Assembly (NCBI RefSeq): GCF_965137005.1
Contig: NZ_CBCRXM010000016.1
Span: 1 to 64,000 of the forward strand
DNA length: 64,000 nt
Source: Sphingomonas_O antarctica
GTDB lineage: Bacteria; Pseudomonadota; Alphaproteobacteria; Sphingomonadales; Sphingomonadaceae
Direction of reading: 5' to 3'
Shown: in pieces, positions 7,179 to 16,242 of the stretch
Position numbering within the stretch: the first letter of the stretch is position 1
Layout of the letters: each line of letters starts with the position of its first letter
The notes under the pieces: generated by a model
The model's database searches: none
The model's input: only the letters and a program-made list of their open reading frames with translations
Told to the model about the DNA's origin: nothing
Position numbers and translations under genes: made by a program

Positions 7179-8153
7179 TCACCCCACCCCAACCGCCAGC
7201 AGGGCAAAACTCGGCAACCAGTGGCTGCCCATATAATCGTCGGCGATGTGCGGCAGGCTCGCGGCGACATGCCGCTCGGCCGCACCCAAAGCGACGCCGC
7301 TCACCGCATGCCCCTCGCCCAGCACCCGCGCGATCGATCGCCACGCCCATGCCCGGCTCAAATTCAGTCCGTCGAGATGCGCGATCTTGCCGTCGCTGCG
7401 GTCCGACACATGGGCCGGGGTGAACAACGTCACCGGCTGCCCCCATTCGGCATCGGGCAAAAACGCATCGAACCACGCGGCGAAATCCGCCGCCGGAAGA
7501 ACATGCGACATCAACAACGCCTCGGTCAGCACCGGCGACAAGAACTCGTCGCCGCCCGGCTCCCACGCCTGACACGCGCGATCCTCGCCGAACCACTCGC
7601 GCGCCCGCCGTTCGATCGTCGCGGCCAGCGCGGGATCGTACGTCCGCGCCCATTCCAGCGACAGGATCATCGCGAAACTCGAATTGAAATGCGTCCCGAC
7701 GCGGATCGGATAGGTCAGCTTGCCGAAATAGTCCGTCAACCGCGCTGCGATCGTCCGCGCCAGCGGCTCCAGCGTCGCGCCCCAGCCCTCGGCATGGCGG
7801 CACGCCTCGCCGTGCAGCGCCAATGCCCAGGCCAGCCCGTATGGCCGCGCAAAGCCGGTGCTGGCCGGACGCAGCAGATACGCCACTTCCCCCGCGACGT
7901 TGTCGGCGGTGAACCGCGCCGTCGCCAGTTCGCCGATCCGCGCCGCCGCCGGACCGTCGGGCTCCAGCCGCCGGATCGTCAGCAATTGCCACCAGCTGTG
8001 CACGCACGAATGCCAGTCGAAACTGCCGTAAAAGATCGGATGATGCGCGCGCGGGGCGACCAGATCTTCTGGGCCCGCCAGCACCGCATTGGGCGCGTAA
8101 GGCCATTCGCGCCCGATATGGCCCAAGGTGATTTCGGCGAACCCGCTGAGCAT
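7179..8153 (-). CDS. DUF2891 family protein
   Basis: 324-aa soluble protein, recognised as DUF2891 by its N-terminal HPIFYGSFDWHSCVHSWW stretch and a later THFNSSFAM. It is rich in His/Trp and alpha-helical, like an alpha/alpha-barrel; no activity is proven for the family as far as I know. The ATG at 8153 shares its A with the DUF979 stop (TGATG), so it is the last gene of the oxoprolinase operon. By context it may process the transported substrate or product, but that is inference. The reading frame stays open upstream into DUF979, and that part is out-of-frame shadow, not coding. Confidence 0.85.
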   Translation of the reverse strand: MLSGFAEITLGHIGREWPYAPNAVLAGPEDLVAPRAHHPIFYGSFDWHSCVHSWWQLLTIRRLEPDGPAAARIGELATARFTADNVAGEVAYLLRPASTGFARPYGLAWALALHGEACRHAEGWGATLEPLARTIAARLTDYFGKLTYPIRVGTHFNSSFAMILSLEWARTYDPALAATIERRAREWFGEDRACQAWEPGGDEFLSPVLTEALLMSHVLPAADFAAWFDAFLPDAEWGQPVTLFTPAHVSDRSDGKIAHLDGLNLSRAWAWRSIARVLGEGHAVSGVALGAAERHVAASLPHIADDYMGSHWLPSFALLAVGVG

Positions 8154-9052
8154 CAAAACGCCAACCCGTACAGCATCGCGGTGCACGCCACCCATAACGG
8201 CAGCGCCGTCGGCACCTGCGCCTTGATGACCGCATAACGGTCCTTCAACTCCAGCAACGCGGCGGGCAGCAACGTGAAATTCGCCGCCATCGGCGTGCTC
8301 AGCGTCCCGCAAAACCCGCACAACATGCCCAGCGCCGCGACCGCCGCCGGATTGCCGTGATGCTGGTGGATCAGGACCGGGATGCCGATCGCCGTGACCA
8401 TGATCGGGAACGCGGCAAAGGCGTTGCCCATCAATACGGTCAGCACGAACATCCCGAAAGTGTAAGCCAGGACTGCGGCGATCAGGCTGCCATCGGGCAG
8501 CACCGCCCCGGCATAACCGCCGACCAATGGCCCGACCTTGGCCAGCGTGAAAATCCCGCCCAGCGCCGCCAGCAACGGTGGCAACAGCGTGATCGAACCG
8601 ATCGTGTCCATCAGCCTCAACCCTTCGCGCAACGGCGTGAGGGGGCGGGGGCGCAACCAGATAAACGCCACCGCCAGCGCGACGATCACGCCGAACACCA
8701 GGCTGATCAACGTCGCCTGTTTGGGGTCCATCAGGCCGGGAAACCAGCGCGCGTATAATGTCCCGCCGAGTGCGACGGCGGGGACGATCAGCGCGATGGC
8801 GAACAGGCCGTCCCCCTTGGGGGCGGCCAGTTCGGCAGGCTTGGCGGGATTGATGCCGAGCACCGCGACCAGGACGATCGCGGCGACCAGCACGCCATTG
8901 CCGAGGTCGCCGAGCCGGTCTCCGAACCACATCGACACCGCGAGCAGCCCCCATAACAGCGCGTTGCGCCAGCGGTGGTCGGTGGCAGACAGGATTGCAT
9001 AAGTCGCGAACACCGCGCCCGCGGCGGCGTAGACGAAAGCGAGACCGATCAT
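8153..9052 (-). CDS. DUF979 integral membrane protein (putative permease half)
   Basis: 299 aa with about nine hydrophobic segments and short loops, matching the DUF979 permease-like family. The start ATG at 9052 (MIGLAFVYAAAG) follows GGAGG and overlaps the DUF969 stop as ATGA. DUF969 and DUF979 usually occur as a pair and are thought to form a two-component inner-membrane transporter. Pairing with a 5-oxoprolinase in this operon suggests uptake of 5-oxoproline (pyroglutamate) or a related cyclic amide. The family and topology are seen; the substrate is inferred. Confidence 0.85.
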   Translation of the reverse strand: MIGLAFVYAAAGAVFATYAILSATDHRWRNALLWGLLAVSMWFGDRLGDLGNGVLVAAIVLVAVLGINPAKPAELAAPKGDGLFAIALIVPAVALGGTLYARWFPGLMDPKQATLISLVFGVIVALAVAFIWLRPRPLTPLREGLRLMDTIGSITLLPPLLAALGGIFTLAKVGPLVGGYAGAVLPDGSLIAAVLAYTFGMFVLTVLMGNAFAAFPIMVTAIGIPVLIHQHHGNPAAVAALGMLCGFCGTLSTPMAANFTLLPAALLELKDRYAVIKAQVPTALPLWVACTAMLYGLAF

Positions 9053-9693
9053 CGCCGCAACCTCCGCCCGAACCGCCAGATGCGAAAACCGTGGATCAGG
9101 AACGCGGCAATCGCCGGCGGGATCGCCCATACCGACAATTCGAGCGGGGTGAGGGTGATGCCCTGCGTTGCCAAAATGCCCTGCATCAACAGGATCGATC
9201 CGATGGCCAGGAACATGTCTTCGCCGAAGAACAGCCCGACCGTGTCGGTCGCCGCCGCCATCGCCTTGACCTGCTCGGCCTCGGCCTCGTCACGCGGTTG
9301 CGCGGCGGCCTCGGCCATCGGCGCGAGCAACGGGCGCACCGTCTGCGCGGGGCCGGCGATCGAGATCAGGCCCAGCCCGGCGGTGATCTGGCGAAAGGCG
9401 AGGTACGCGATCAACAGCCGCGGCATCGTCGCGCCCCGCGCGCGTTCGATGAACGCCCGCCCCCGCGCCTGCAGCCCGTGGCGCTCGAGCAGACCGATCA
9501 CCGGCAGGACCAGCCACGGCAACAGGATCGGGCGGCTGTCGTTGAACGCCTTGCCGAACGCCGCCAGTACCGCGACCGGCTCGATCCCCGCCGCCAGCCC
9601 CGTCGCCAGCGCCGCCGCGACGACGATCAGCAACGGGTTGAACCGCAGCAGAAAGCCGAGGATCAGCACCGGCAGGCCGATCAGCACGATCAT
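9049..9693 (-). CDS. DUF969 integral membrane protein (putative permease half)
   Basis: 214 aa with five or six hydrophobic segments, starting MIVLIGLPVLILGFLLRFNP, typical of DUF969. It is the partner of the following DUF979 gene: they overlap by 4 nt, and its own start overlaps the oxoprolinase stop by 4 nt. All three are therefore almost certainly co-translated in a fixed ratio. A conserved-looking DTVGLFFGEDMF segment between helices could line a transport path (inference). Confidence 0.85.
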   Translation of the reverse strand: MIVLIGLPVLILGFLLRFNPLLIVVAAALATGLAAGIEPVAVLAAFGKAFNDSRPILLPWLVLPVIGLLERHGLQARGRAFIERARGATMPRLLIAYLAFRQITAGLGLISIAGPAQTVRPLLAPMAEAAAQPRDEAEAEQVKAMAAATDTVGLFFGEDMFLAIGSILLMQGILATQGITLTPLELSVWAIPPAIAAFLIHGFRIWRFGRRLRR

Positions 9694-12600
9694 TTCTGCG
9701 ACGCTCCGTACCCGCCGCCGCCCGGCGTCGCGATGGTGAACACATCGCCTTCGCCCATGTCCGCGCTGCCCACGCCGGGCAGGATTTCGCTCGAACCATC
9801 GGCCCGGTCGATGCGGTTGATACCCGTCGCGCCGTCGCTGCCGCCCGCCAGCCCGAACGGCGCGNCGCGGCGATGGTCGCTCAGGATGTTCGCGCGCATG
9901 GCTTTGAGGAATTTGATCCTGCGGATGGCTCCATCGCCGCCATGAAACTCGCCTGATCCGCCCGACCCCCGGCGGATCGAAAACTCTTCGACTCTAACCG
10001 GATAGCGCGTCTCCAACACCTCGGGATCGGTCAACCGGCTGTTGGTCATGTGCGTCTGCACCGCACTCGCCCCGACGAACCCGGCGCCCGCCCCCGCACC
10101 GCCCGCGATCGTCTCATAATATTGCAACTCATTATCACCAAAGGCGAAATTGTTCATCGTCCCCTGACTCCCCGCCATCACCCCGAGGGCACCCATCAGG
10201 GCATCGGTGACGATCTGGCTCGTCTCGACATTGCCCGCCACGACCGCGGCGGGATAGCGCGGATTGAGCATCGACCCCGCGGGCACGATCAACGTCACCG
10301 GGCGAAGGAACCCATCGTTCAACGGCACATCGGCGTCGATCAATGTGCGCAGCGCGTACAGCGCCGCGGCGCGGGTCACGGCATAGGGCGCGTTGGTGTT
10401 GCCGGGACGCTGATCGCTGGTGCCGGTGAAATCGATGGTCAGCGCGCCAGCCTTTCGATCCACGCGAACAGCAACGCGGACGGTCGCGCCATCATCGGTC
10501 TCGTACGCGAAATCGCCGTCCTGCAATTCGCGGATGCGGCGGCGGGCGAGCGCTTCGGCATGGTCCTGAACGTGCGCCATGTAGCTGGTGACCACATCCG
10601 CGCCCTGTTCGGCGACAAGGCGTAGCAGTTCGGTGCTCCCGCGCGCGCATGCGGCCAGCTGAGCGGACACGTCGGCGATATTCTGGTCGATGTTGCGAGC
10701 GGGATGAGCACCGCTGGCGAGTTTGGCGCGCAGTTCGGCTTCGAGGAATTTACCGCCCGCGACGATGCGGTCGTCGAGGATGACGCCTTCGTCGAGGATG
10801 CTGCGGCTGTCGGCGGGCATCGAGCCGGGAGCGATGCCGCCGATGTCCGCATGGTGGCCCCGCGCTGCGACGAAAAAGGTGGGTGCGACGCCGCCCGCAA
10901 ACACCGGCTGGACCACCGTCACATCGGGCAAATGCGTGCCGCCCTTGAACGGATCGTTGAGCGCGAAGGCGTCCCCCGGCTGCATCGCATGACTGGCCAT
11001 CACGCTCTTCACGCATTCGCCCATCGAGCCGAGGTGAACAGGGATGTGCGGCGCGTTGGCGATCAGGCTGCCCGCGGCATCGAACACCGCGCAGGAGAAA
11101 TCGAGCCGCTCACGAATATTGACCGAGGCTGCGCTGCGTTGAAGCGCCGAGCCCATTTCCTCCGCCACGCCCATGAACAGCCCCGCGAAGATCGCCAAGC
11201 GAACGGGGTCGGCGTTGGTATCGGCAATGGTCGTCGTGGCGCGGGCCGCGCGGGTCAGGCGGAGCGTGCCGTCGGATAAAGGCGTGGCGGACCAGCAGGG
11301 TTCGACCGCGACGGTCGAGGTCGGGTCGATGATCAGGGCGGGGCCGTGGATGGACGTGCCGGGAGTCAGGGTGTCTCGCTGATAGAGCAGAGCGGCGTGC
11401 CAAGGTCCCTCGACTTCGCTCGGGACGAACGGGGCGGGTGTCTTGTCAGTCGCCTGAAGAACCAACGAGCGCGTCGGCAGCACGGCTTCGACCTGCGCGC
11501 GCTCGACGATGAGAGCGTCATTGCCGACGAAGCCGAAGCGTTCGCGATGGGCGGCTTCGAAGGCTGCGGTCATGTCGGGGATGGAGGTGACGGCAACGTC
11601 TATGCCGTGATCGGTGCGGGCATAGCGGAGTTGCAAGGTGGCGAGGGTTTCGCCGTCCCGAGGTGCGGCGCGCAACTCGGCCCAGGCTTCGGTCGCGAGG
11701 CGATCGAGGGCCACGCGCCAATTGGCTTCGTCGGCAAGGGGGATGCCGAGCGTCACCTGCCGCACCCCGCGCCGGTCGGCGAGGGCAATGCCATAGGCGC
11801 TGAGCACCCCGGCAAGCGGGTGGACGAGGATGCGGTCCATGCCGAGGGCCTCGGCGATGAGGCAGGCATGCTGGCCGCCCGCGCCGCCGAAACTCATCAA
11901 TGCATAGCTGGCCGGATCATGGCCACGCGCGACCGAGACCGCCTTGATGGCGTTCGCCATGTTGGCAACGGCGATGTCGATCAGCCCTTTGGCGGTCGGG
12001 TGCGGATCGGGGCGGGTGCCGGTCTCCCGCTCGACCTGATCGAGCAATTCGGCGAGGCGCTGATGCGCGGCATCGGCATCGAGCGGCTGGTCGCCGTCAG
12101 GGCCAAAAACCGGTGGAAAATGTTCGGGGCGGAGCTTGCCGAGGATGAGGTTGCAGTCGGTGATCGTCAGCGGACCGCCGCGCCGGTAGCAGGCCGGGCC
12201 GGGCACGGCGCCGGCGCTTTCGGGGCCGACCCGGAACGCGCCGCCGTCAAAGCTGCAGATCGAGCCGCCACCCGCCGCGACGGTATCGATCCGCAGCATC
12301 GGCGCGGTGACGCGCGTGCCGCCGATGACCGCTTCCTGACGGCGTTCGTATTCGCCGGCGTAAAGCGACACATCGGTCGATGTGCCGCCCATGTCGAAGC
12401 CGATGACGCGCGGTTCTCCGGCCGTCTTTGCCGCCGCCGCCATCCCGACGATGCCGCCCGCCGGGCCCGACAGCAATGCGTCCTTGCCGCTGAAATTGCT
12501 GCCCGCGACGAGGCCGCCCGAGGAGCGCATGAACAAAGCGGGCGCGCCGAGCTCGCCTTCCACCCCTTCGACATAACGGCGCAGAACGGGAGAGAGATAA

Positions 12601-13235
12601 GCGTCGGCGACGGTGGTATCGCCGCGCGCGACGAGGCGGATCAGCGGGGCGACGCGGTGGCTGACCGAGATTTGGGTGAAGCCGATCTTTTCCGCCAGCG
12701 CCGCGAGTTGAGCTTCGTGATCACTGAATTTCCAGCCGTGCATCAGGACGATGGCGATGCTGCGGAGGCCGGTGTCGAAGGCGTCGCGGAGCGCGGTTTC
12801 GGCGGAGGCGGTGTCGAGCGCTTGGATCACATCCCCGTCCGCGCCGATGCGTTCGTCGATCTCGACGACCCGCGCAGCGAGCGGCGGCGGGCGCCTGATC
12901 TCGCGGGCAAAAATGTCGGGCCGGTCCTGATAGCCGATCGGCAGCGCGTCGCCGAAGCCGCGCGTGATCGCCAGCACGGCCGGTTCACCGGCGCGCTCGA
13001 GCAGCGCGTTGGTGGCGATGGTCGTGCCGATGCGGACGTCGAGTTTGGGAAGCGGTCCGGACGCGATGCCGGTCAGGCGCCGGACCGCCTCGATCGCCGC
13101 ATCGTCGTAGCGTCCTGGATCGACCGACAGCAATTTGAGCACTTCGACCGATCCGTCGCTGCGTTCGGCGACGACGTCTGTAAACGTCCCGCCCCTATCG
13201 ATCGCGATACGGCGCAGCGGGGCAGGTTCGGCCAT
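9690..13235 (-). CDS. 5-oxoprolinase / hydantoinase, fused HyuA-HyuB
   Basis: 1181-aa ATP-dependent cyclic amidase that opens 5-oxoproline to glutamate, or a hydantoin to a carbamoyl amino acid. The HyuA half (about 1-650) has the ASKHA-type N-motif DRGGTFTDVV (13-22) and the phosphate-binding DMGGTSTDVSLY; the HyuB half has HLGSMGECVK, NDPFKGGTHLPD and RGHHADIGG. The length fits the single-chain eukaryote-type OPLAH family better than split HyuA plus HyuB. Base 9865 is N (codon GNC). An in-frame palindromic repeat (11402-11434) encodes the peptide FVPSEVEG at the inter-lobe linker. First gene of the DUF969-DUF979-DUF2891 operon, so pyroglutamate use is the favoured role. Confidence 0.9.
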   Translation of the reverse strand: MAEPAPLRRIAIDRGGTFTDVVAERSDGSVEVLKLLSVDPGRYDDAAIEAVRRLTGIASGPLPKLDVRIGTTIATNALLERAGEPAVLAITRGFGDALPIGYQDRPDIFAREIRRPPPLAARVVEIDERIGADGDVIQALDTASAETALRDAFDTGLRSIAIVLMHGWKFSDHEAQLAALAEKIGFTQISVSHRVAPLIRLVARGDTTVADAYLSPVLRRYVEGVEGELGAPALFMRSSGGLVAGSNFSGKDALLSGPAGGIVGMAAAAKTAGEPRVIGFDMGGTSTDVSLYAGEYERRQEAVIGGTRVTAPMLRIDTVAAGGGSICSFDGGAFRVGPESAGAVPGPACYRRGGPLTITDCNLILGKLRPEHFPPVFGPDGDQPLDADAAHQRLAELLDQVERETGTRPDPHPTAKGLIDIAVANMANAIKAVSVARGHDPASYALMSFGGAGGQHACLIAEALGMDRILVHPLAGVLSAYGIALADRRGVRQVTLGIPLADEANWRVALDRLATEAWAELRAAPRDGETLATLQLRYARTDHGIDVAVTSIPDMTAAFEAAHRERFGFVGNDALIVERAQVEAVLPTRSLVLQATDKTPAPFVPSEVEGPWHAALLYQRDTLTPGTSIHGPALIIDPTSTVAVEPCWSATPLSDGTLRLTRAARATTTIADTNADPVRLAIFAGLFMGVAEEMGSALQRSAASVNIRERLDFSCAVFDAAGSLIANAPHIPVHLGSMGECVKSVMASHAMQPGDAFALNDPFKGGTHLPDVTVVQPVFAGGVAPTFFVAARGHHADIGGIAPGSMPADSRSILDEGVILDDRIVAGGKFLEAELRAKLASGAHPARNIDQNIADVSAQLAACARGSTELLRLVAEQGADVVTSYMAHVQDHAEALARRRIRELQDGDFAYETDDGATVRVAVRVDRKAGALTIDFTGTSDQRPGNTNAPYAVTRAAALYALRTLIDADVPLNDGFLRPVTLIVPAGSMLNPRYPAAVVAGNVETSQIVTDALMGALGVMAGSQGTMNNFAFGDNELQYYETIAGGAGAGAGFVGASAVQTHMTNSRLTDPEVLETRYPVRVEEFSIRRGSGGSGEFHGGDGAIRRIKFLKAMRANILSDHRRXAPFGLAGGSDGATGINRIDRADGSSEILPGVGSADMGEGDVFTIATPGGGGYGASQK
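11402..11434. repeat. Palindromic repeat inserted in frame in the oxoprolinase gene
   Basis: The stretch GTCCCTCGACTTCGCTCGGG is palindromic around CGACTTCG and is of a type scattered between genes in sphingomonads (recalled, not searched). Here it lies inside a coding region without breaking the frame and contributes FVPSEVEG to the protein. Confidence 0.55.
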
Positions 13236-13299
13236 GCGTGTTCATACGCAGGCGGGCGGACACGGCAAATCGCAAACGCGTTTTTAACCATATCGCTTC

Positions 13300-15630
13300 A
13301 TGGCTTCGAGCATGACCATGAATCCGCCCGCGCTGACGCAGATCGCTTGTCACGAGATTGGCAGCTTGCTCGACCGCTTTCCCGATATGGAAGTGCTGAG
13401 CCTCGACTGTTTCGACACGTTGTTGTGGCGGCGGGGGCAGGCGCCGAGGGATGTATTCTGCGATCTGCCGATCAAGGGCGGGGCGATCCAGCGGCGCATG
13501 GCCGCCGAGGGCAAGATGCGTCACGCGCGCGGATGCGAGGTGACGCTGGAGGAGATTTACGGCGCGCTGATGCCCAGTGCCGATGCAAATGCGCGCTTTG
13601 CGGCGATGCAGGCCGAACTGGATGCCGAAGCCGCGCCTTGCTTTGCGTATGAGCCGGTGGTGCAGCTGCTCGAGGCGGCCAAGGCGCGCGGGCTGATGAC
13701 GATGATCGTCAGTGATACGTATCTCAACGCCGGGCAGCTGATCGACCTGATCGAGCGCGCGGGCGGCGAGCGGGTGATCGCGCTGGTCGACAACATCTTC
13801 TGTTCGTCGGACTATGGTATGCCCAAGGCGGGCGGGCTGTTCGCGCCGGTGCTCGACCAGTTGGGCATTGCGGCGGGCAAGATCCTGCACCTCGGCGACA
13901 ACCGGATTGCGGACCATGATGCCCCGCGCAAGCTGGGCATTTTAGGGGTCCATTTGCGCCAATTCACTCATGCTCAGGAGACGCAGCTGCGGCTCGAAGC
14001 CGCAGCTGCGACCCTTGCCGATCCGGCAGTGCGTGGCGTGAAGCCGGCGTTCCAGCCGCATCGGCCTGCGCTGGCGTTACGCCCGGATATGGATGACGCC
14101 GGAGCACTCGGTTTCGACGTGATCGGTCCGGTCCTGACCGCGTTCGACCGCTGGCTGGAAACCGAGGAGGCCAAACTGGCCGCGGAGACCGGGCGCCCGG
14201 TCAAGACCGTCTATCTGCTCCGCGACGGGCATCTGCCAGGGCTGGTGCGTGAAGCGCGCTCGGGCGCGAAACCGCTTTACGCCTCGATCAGCCGGTTTAC
14301 CGCGCGGCGCGGCGGGCTGGCCGATCCGGCGGCGCTCGAACGCTATATCGATGCCGAGCAGCACCGGCGCTTCGAAGTCCATGCCGACCAGCTCCAGCTC
14401 TCGCCGCGCGAGCGCAAGGAGATGGGCGACAGCCTGACGTCGATGGCGGCGTATCTGCGGCAGGACGACGTCGCGGCGAAGGTCCAGAAGCGCGGATCGC
14501 TGTTCCTCGATCGCATCGTCAAGCATTTGCGCCGCGCGGGCGTCGAACGCGGCGACGCGGTGATGTTCGTCGACCTCGGCTACAACGGCACGGTGCAGAA
14601 CGAGATCGCGGCGCTGCTGAGTGAGCGTGCCGGTGTGCATGTCGCGGGGCGTTACCTGTTGCTGCGCGAAAACGATGTCAGCGGTCTCGACAAGGCGGGT
14701 TTCATCGGCACCGATGATTATGACGACGCGTTCCTGCTCGCGCTGACGCGGTCGGTGTCGGCGCTCGAACAACTTGTCACCAGCGGGCTCGGCACGGTCA
14801 CCGATTACCGCGACGACGGGCGTGGCATTTTTTCGGCGGCGCGCGATCACAAGCGGCAGCAACAGGTGCGCGGCGATGTGCAGGCGGCGTGCCTGACATA
14901 CGCCCGCGTGGCCGGCGATGCGGACATGGCTGCCGAACGTCAGGCGGCGGCGGCTTCGCTCACCCGCTTCCTGTTCTTGCCCAGTGCGGCGGAGAGCGCG
15001 CTGCTCGCCACCTTCGCGCATGACGTGAACCTCGGCACGCGCGACACCAACAAGTTGCTCGACAGCAACACCGCCAAGCAGGATCTGCGGCGCAACGGGC
15101 TGCGCTATGCGGGGACGACCGACCGGCTGTTCCCGTCGGCCGAGCTGTGCGGCGAGCGGTTCGACCTCGCGCTGGCGCATTTCGCGCAGCAGCGGTTCGG
15201 GCTCGAACTGCGCGATGCCGATGTACGGCGCAATGCGCTCAGCGTCCCTTGCATCGTCGCCAGCGGCAGCGATCAGACGCTGGTCGATCTCGACGCCTGG
15301 CCGACGCATGACGGATTCTTCAAGGTCACCGTGCCGTTAGGGACCGGCGGGTTGCAAGCGGGTATCCTGCTCGGCCGGATCGCGCGCCATGTCGAGGTCG
15401 AGAGCGTGATGCTGACGACGCTCAAGGAATTGGAGCGCGACAACGGGGACGGCGCAACGCTCCTGACGCCGGTGTATGACGGCGTCGAGCGTCTGTCCGA
15501 CGCGCTGTTCGCCTGCTCGGCCAACGGACTGATGCTGGTCAGCGCGCCGGCAAGCGGCGAAGCGGTCGCGGCGGAAATCGTGTTCCGGCCGATCGGATCG
15601 CCGGCGGTGGAGTTGCGGCTGGCGGCTTGA
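13300..15630 (+). CDS. Large HAD-superfamily hydrolase (COG5610-like)
   Basis: 776 aa. The N-terminal 230 residues form a HAD fold: motif I LDCFDTLLWRR (Asp36, Asp39), motif II VSDTY, a motif III Lys in MPKAGG and motif IV LGDNRIADHDAP. All the phosphatase residues are present. The remaining 540 residues resemble the predicted hydrolases found in polysaccharide or glycan gene clusters; a second nucleotide-binding-like patch is seen at VMFVDLGYNGTVQNE. It lies between the oxoprolinase operon (divergent) and the flagellar region. A role in surface-glycan or flagellin modification is possible but unproven. The ATG at 13300 is used; ATGs at 13312 and 13318 are alternatives. Confidence 0.7.
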   Translation: MASSMTMNPPALTQIACHEIGSLLDRFPDMEVLSLDCFDTLLWRRGQAPRDVFCDLPIKGGAIQRRMAAEGKMRHARGCEVTLEEIYGALMPSADANARFAAMQAELDAEAAPCFAYEPVVQLLEAAKARGLMTMIVSDTYLNAGQLIDLIERAGGERVIALVDNIFCSSDYGMPKAGGLFAPVLDQLGIAAGKILHLGDNRIADHDAPRKLGILGVHLRQFTHAQETQLRLEAAAATLADPAVRGVKPAFQPHRPALALRPDMDDAGALGFDVIGPVLTAFDRWLETEEAKLAAETGRPVKTVYLLRDGHLPGLVREARSGAKPLYASISRFTARRGGLADPAALERYIDAEQHRRFEVHADQLQLSPRERKEMGDSLTSMAAYLRQDDVAAKVQKRGSLFLDRIVKHLRRAGVERGDAVMFVDLGYNGTVQNEIAALLSERAGVHVAGRYLLLRENDVSGLDKAGFIGTDDYDDAFLLALTRSVSALEQLVTSGLGTVTDYRDDGRGIFSAARDHKRQQQVRGDVQAACLTYARVAGDADMAAERQAAAASLTRFLFLPSAAESALLATFAHDVNLGTRDTNKLLDSNTAKQDLRRNGLRYAGTTDRLFPSAELCGERFDLALAHFAQQRFGLELRDADVRRNALSVPCIVASGSDQTLVDLDAWPTHDGFFKVTVPLGTGGLQAGILLGRIARHVEVESVMLTTLKELERDNGDGATLLTPVYDGVERLSDALFACSANGLMLVSAPASGEAVAAEIVFRPIGSPAVELRLAA

Positions 15631-15746
15631 CGCTCCACGCAGCCGCTTTCAGTGGGCTTCGCTACACAAACAGGATAAACGCGTCGTCGTGACGCTTACC
15701 GACGGAGCGCTACGTCCTGCCTCGCATCGACAGAGCAAGCTGATCC

Positions 15747-16220
15747 ATGTTCGACGAATATAATTTTCCAGCCGGCGCTGAGTTCGACGACGCGGCGCCG
15801 ACGCTTCAAACCTTTGTCTACTGCAGCCGTGCCGCCGAGGATATCGACGACGACGCCGTCGGCCGCATCGTGGAGTCAGCGCAACGCCGCAATCTCACCC
15901 GCGGCATTACCGGAGTGCTGGTGTTCGGCAGCGGCGTGTTCTTCCAGTGGATCGAGGGACCGCCCGCCCAGATGAAAAATCTGATTGCAGGCCTGCATGC
16001 CGATCCGCGCCATTACGATATCGTATCGCTGGACCGGAGTGAGGAAAACCGCGAGCGTCTCTATCCGAATTGGGAGATGGAGCGGGTCGAGGCCGATAGC
16101 ATTATCCCGGTGCTGCATGACGCGCTCGAGACTGCCGAGGACGAAAACAACATTGCGGCACTAAAGCGTATTCTCGAGCACATCTCTGCGGGGCCGCTCA
16201 ATTCGCTTGGGCGGACCTGA
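15747..16220 (+). CDS. BLUF-domain blue-light sensor
   Basis: 157 aa, a single BLUF domain (about residues 19-112) with a short helical tail. The flavin-binding and photocycle residues line up with AppA: Tyr25 (FVYCS), Asn49 (RRNLTRGITG) and Gln67 (FFQWIEG), with the same Tyr-Asn and Asn-Gln spacings (24 and 18), plus Trp109 and Met111 (PNWEM). It should bind FAD and switch under blue light. There is no fused output domain, so it must act through a partner protein. It ends 22 bases from the convergent fliA, next to the flagellar genes, hinting at light control of motility (inference). Confidence 0.9.
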   Translation: MFDEYNFPAGAEFDDAAPTLQTFVYCSRAAEDIDDDAVGRIVESAQRRNLTRGITGVLVFGSGVFFQWIEGPPAQMKNLIAGLHADPRHYDIVSLDRSEENRERLYPNWEMERVEADSIIPVLHDALETAEDENNIAALKRILEHISAGPLNSLGRT

Positions 16221-16242
16221 TCAGATCAGCCACGGGTGATCT

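Noticed and set aside
8154..8954. N-terminal extension of the DUF2891 frame
   Set aside because: It is an out-of-frame shadow of the DUF979 membrane protein; the TGATG junction at 8153 fixes the start.
11346..13652. 768-codon plus-strand open frame opposite the oxoprolinase gene
   Set aside because: Low-complexity Asp/Glu/Arg/Gly content, no recognisable motif, and it crosses the intergenic gap and the start of the HAD gene.
15617..15652. Possible terminator hairpin (GCGGCT with AGCCGC) at the end of the HAD gene
   Set aside because: Only a 6-bp stem, a long loop and a three-base T run; too weak to list as a feature.
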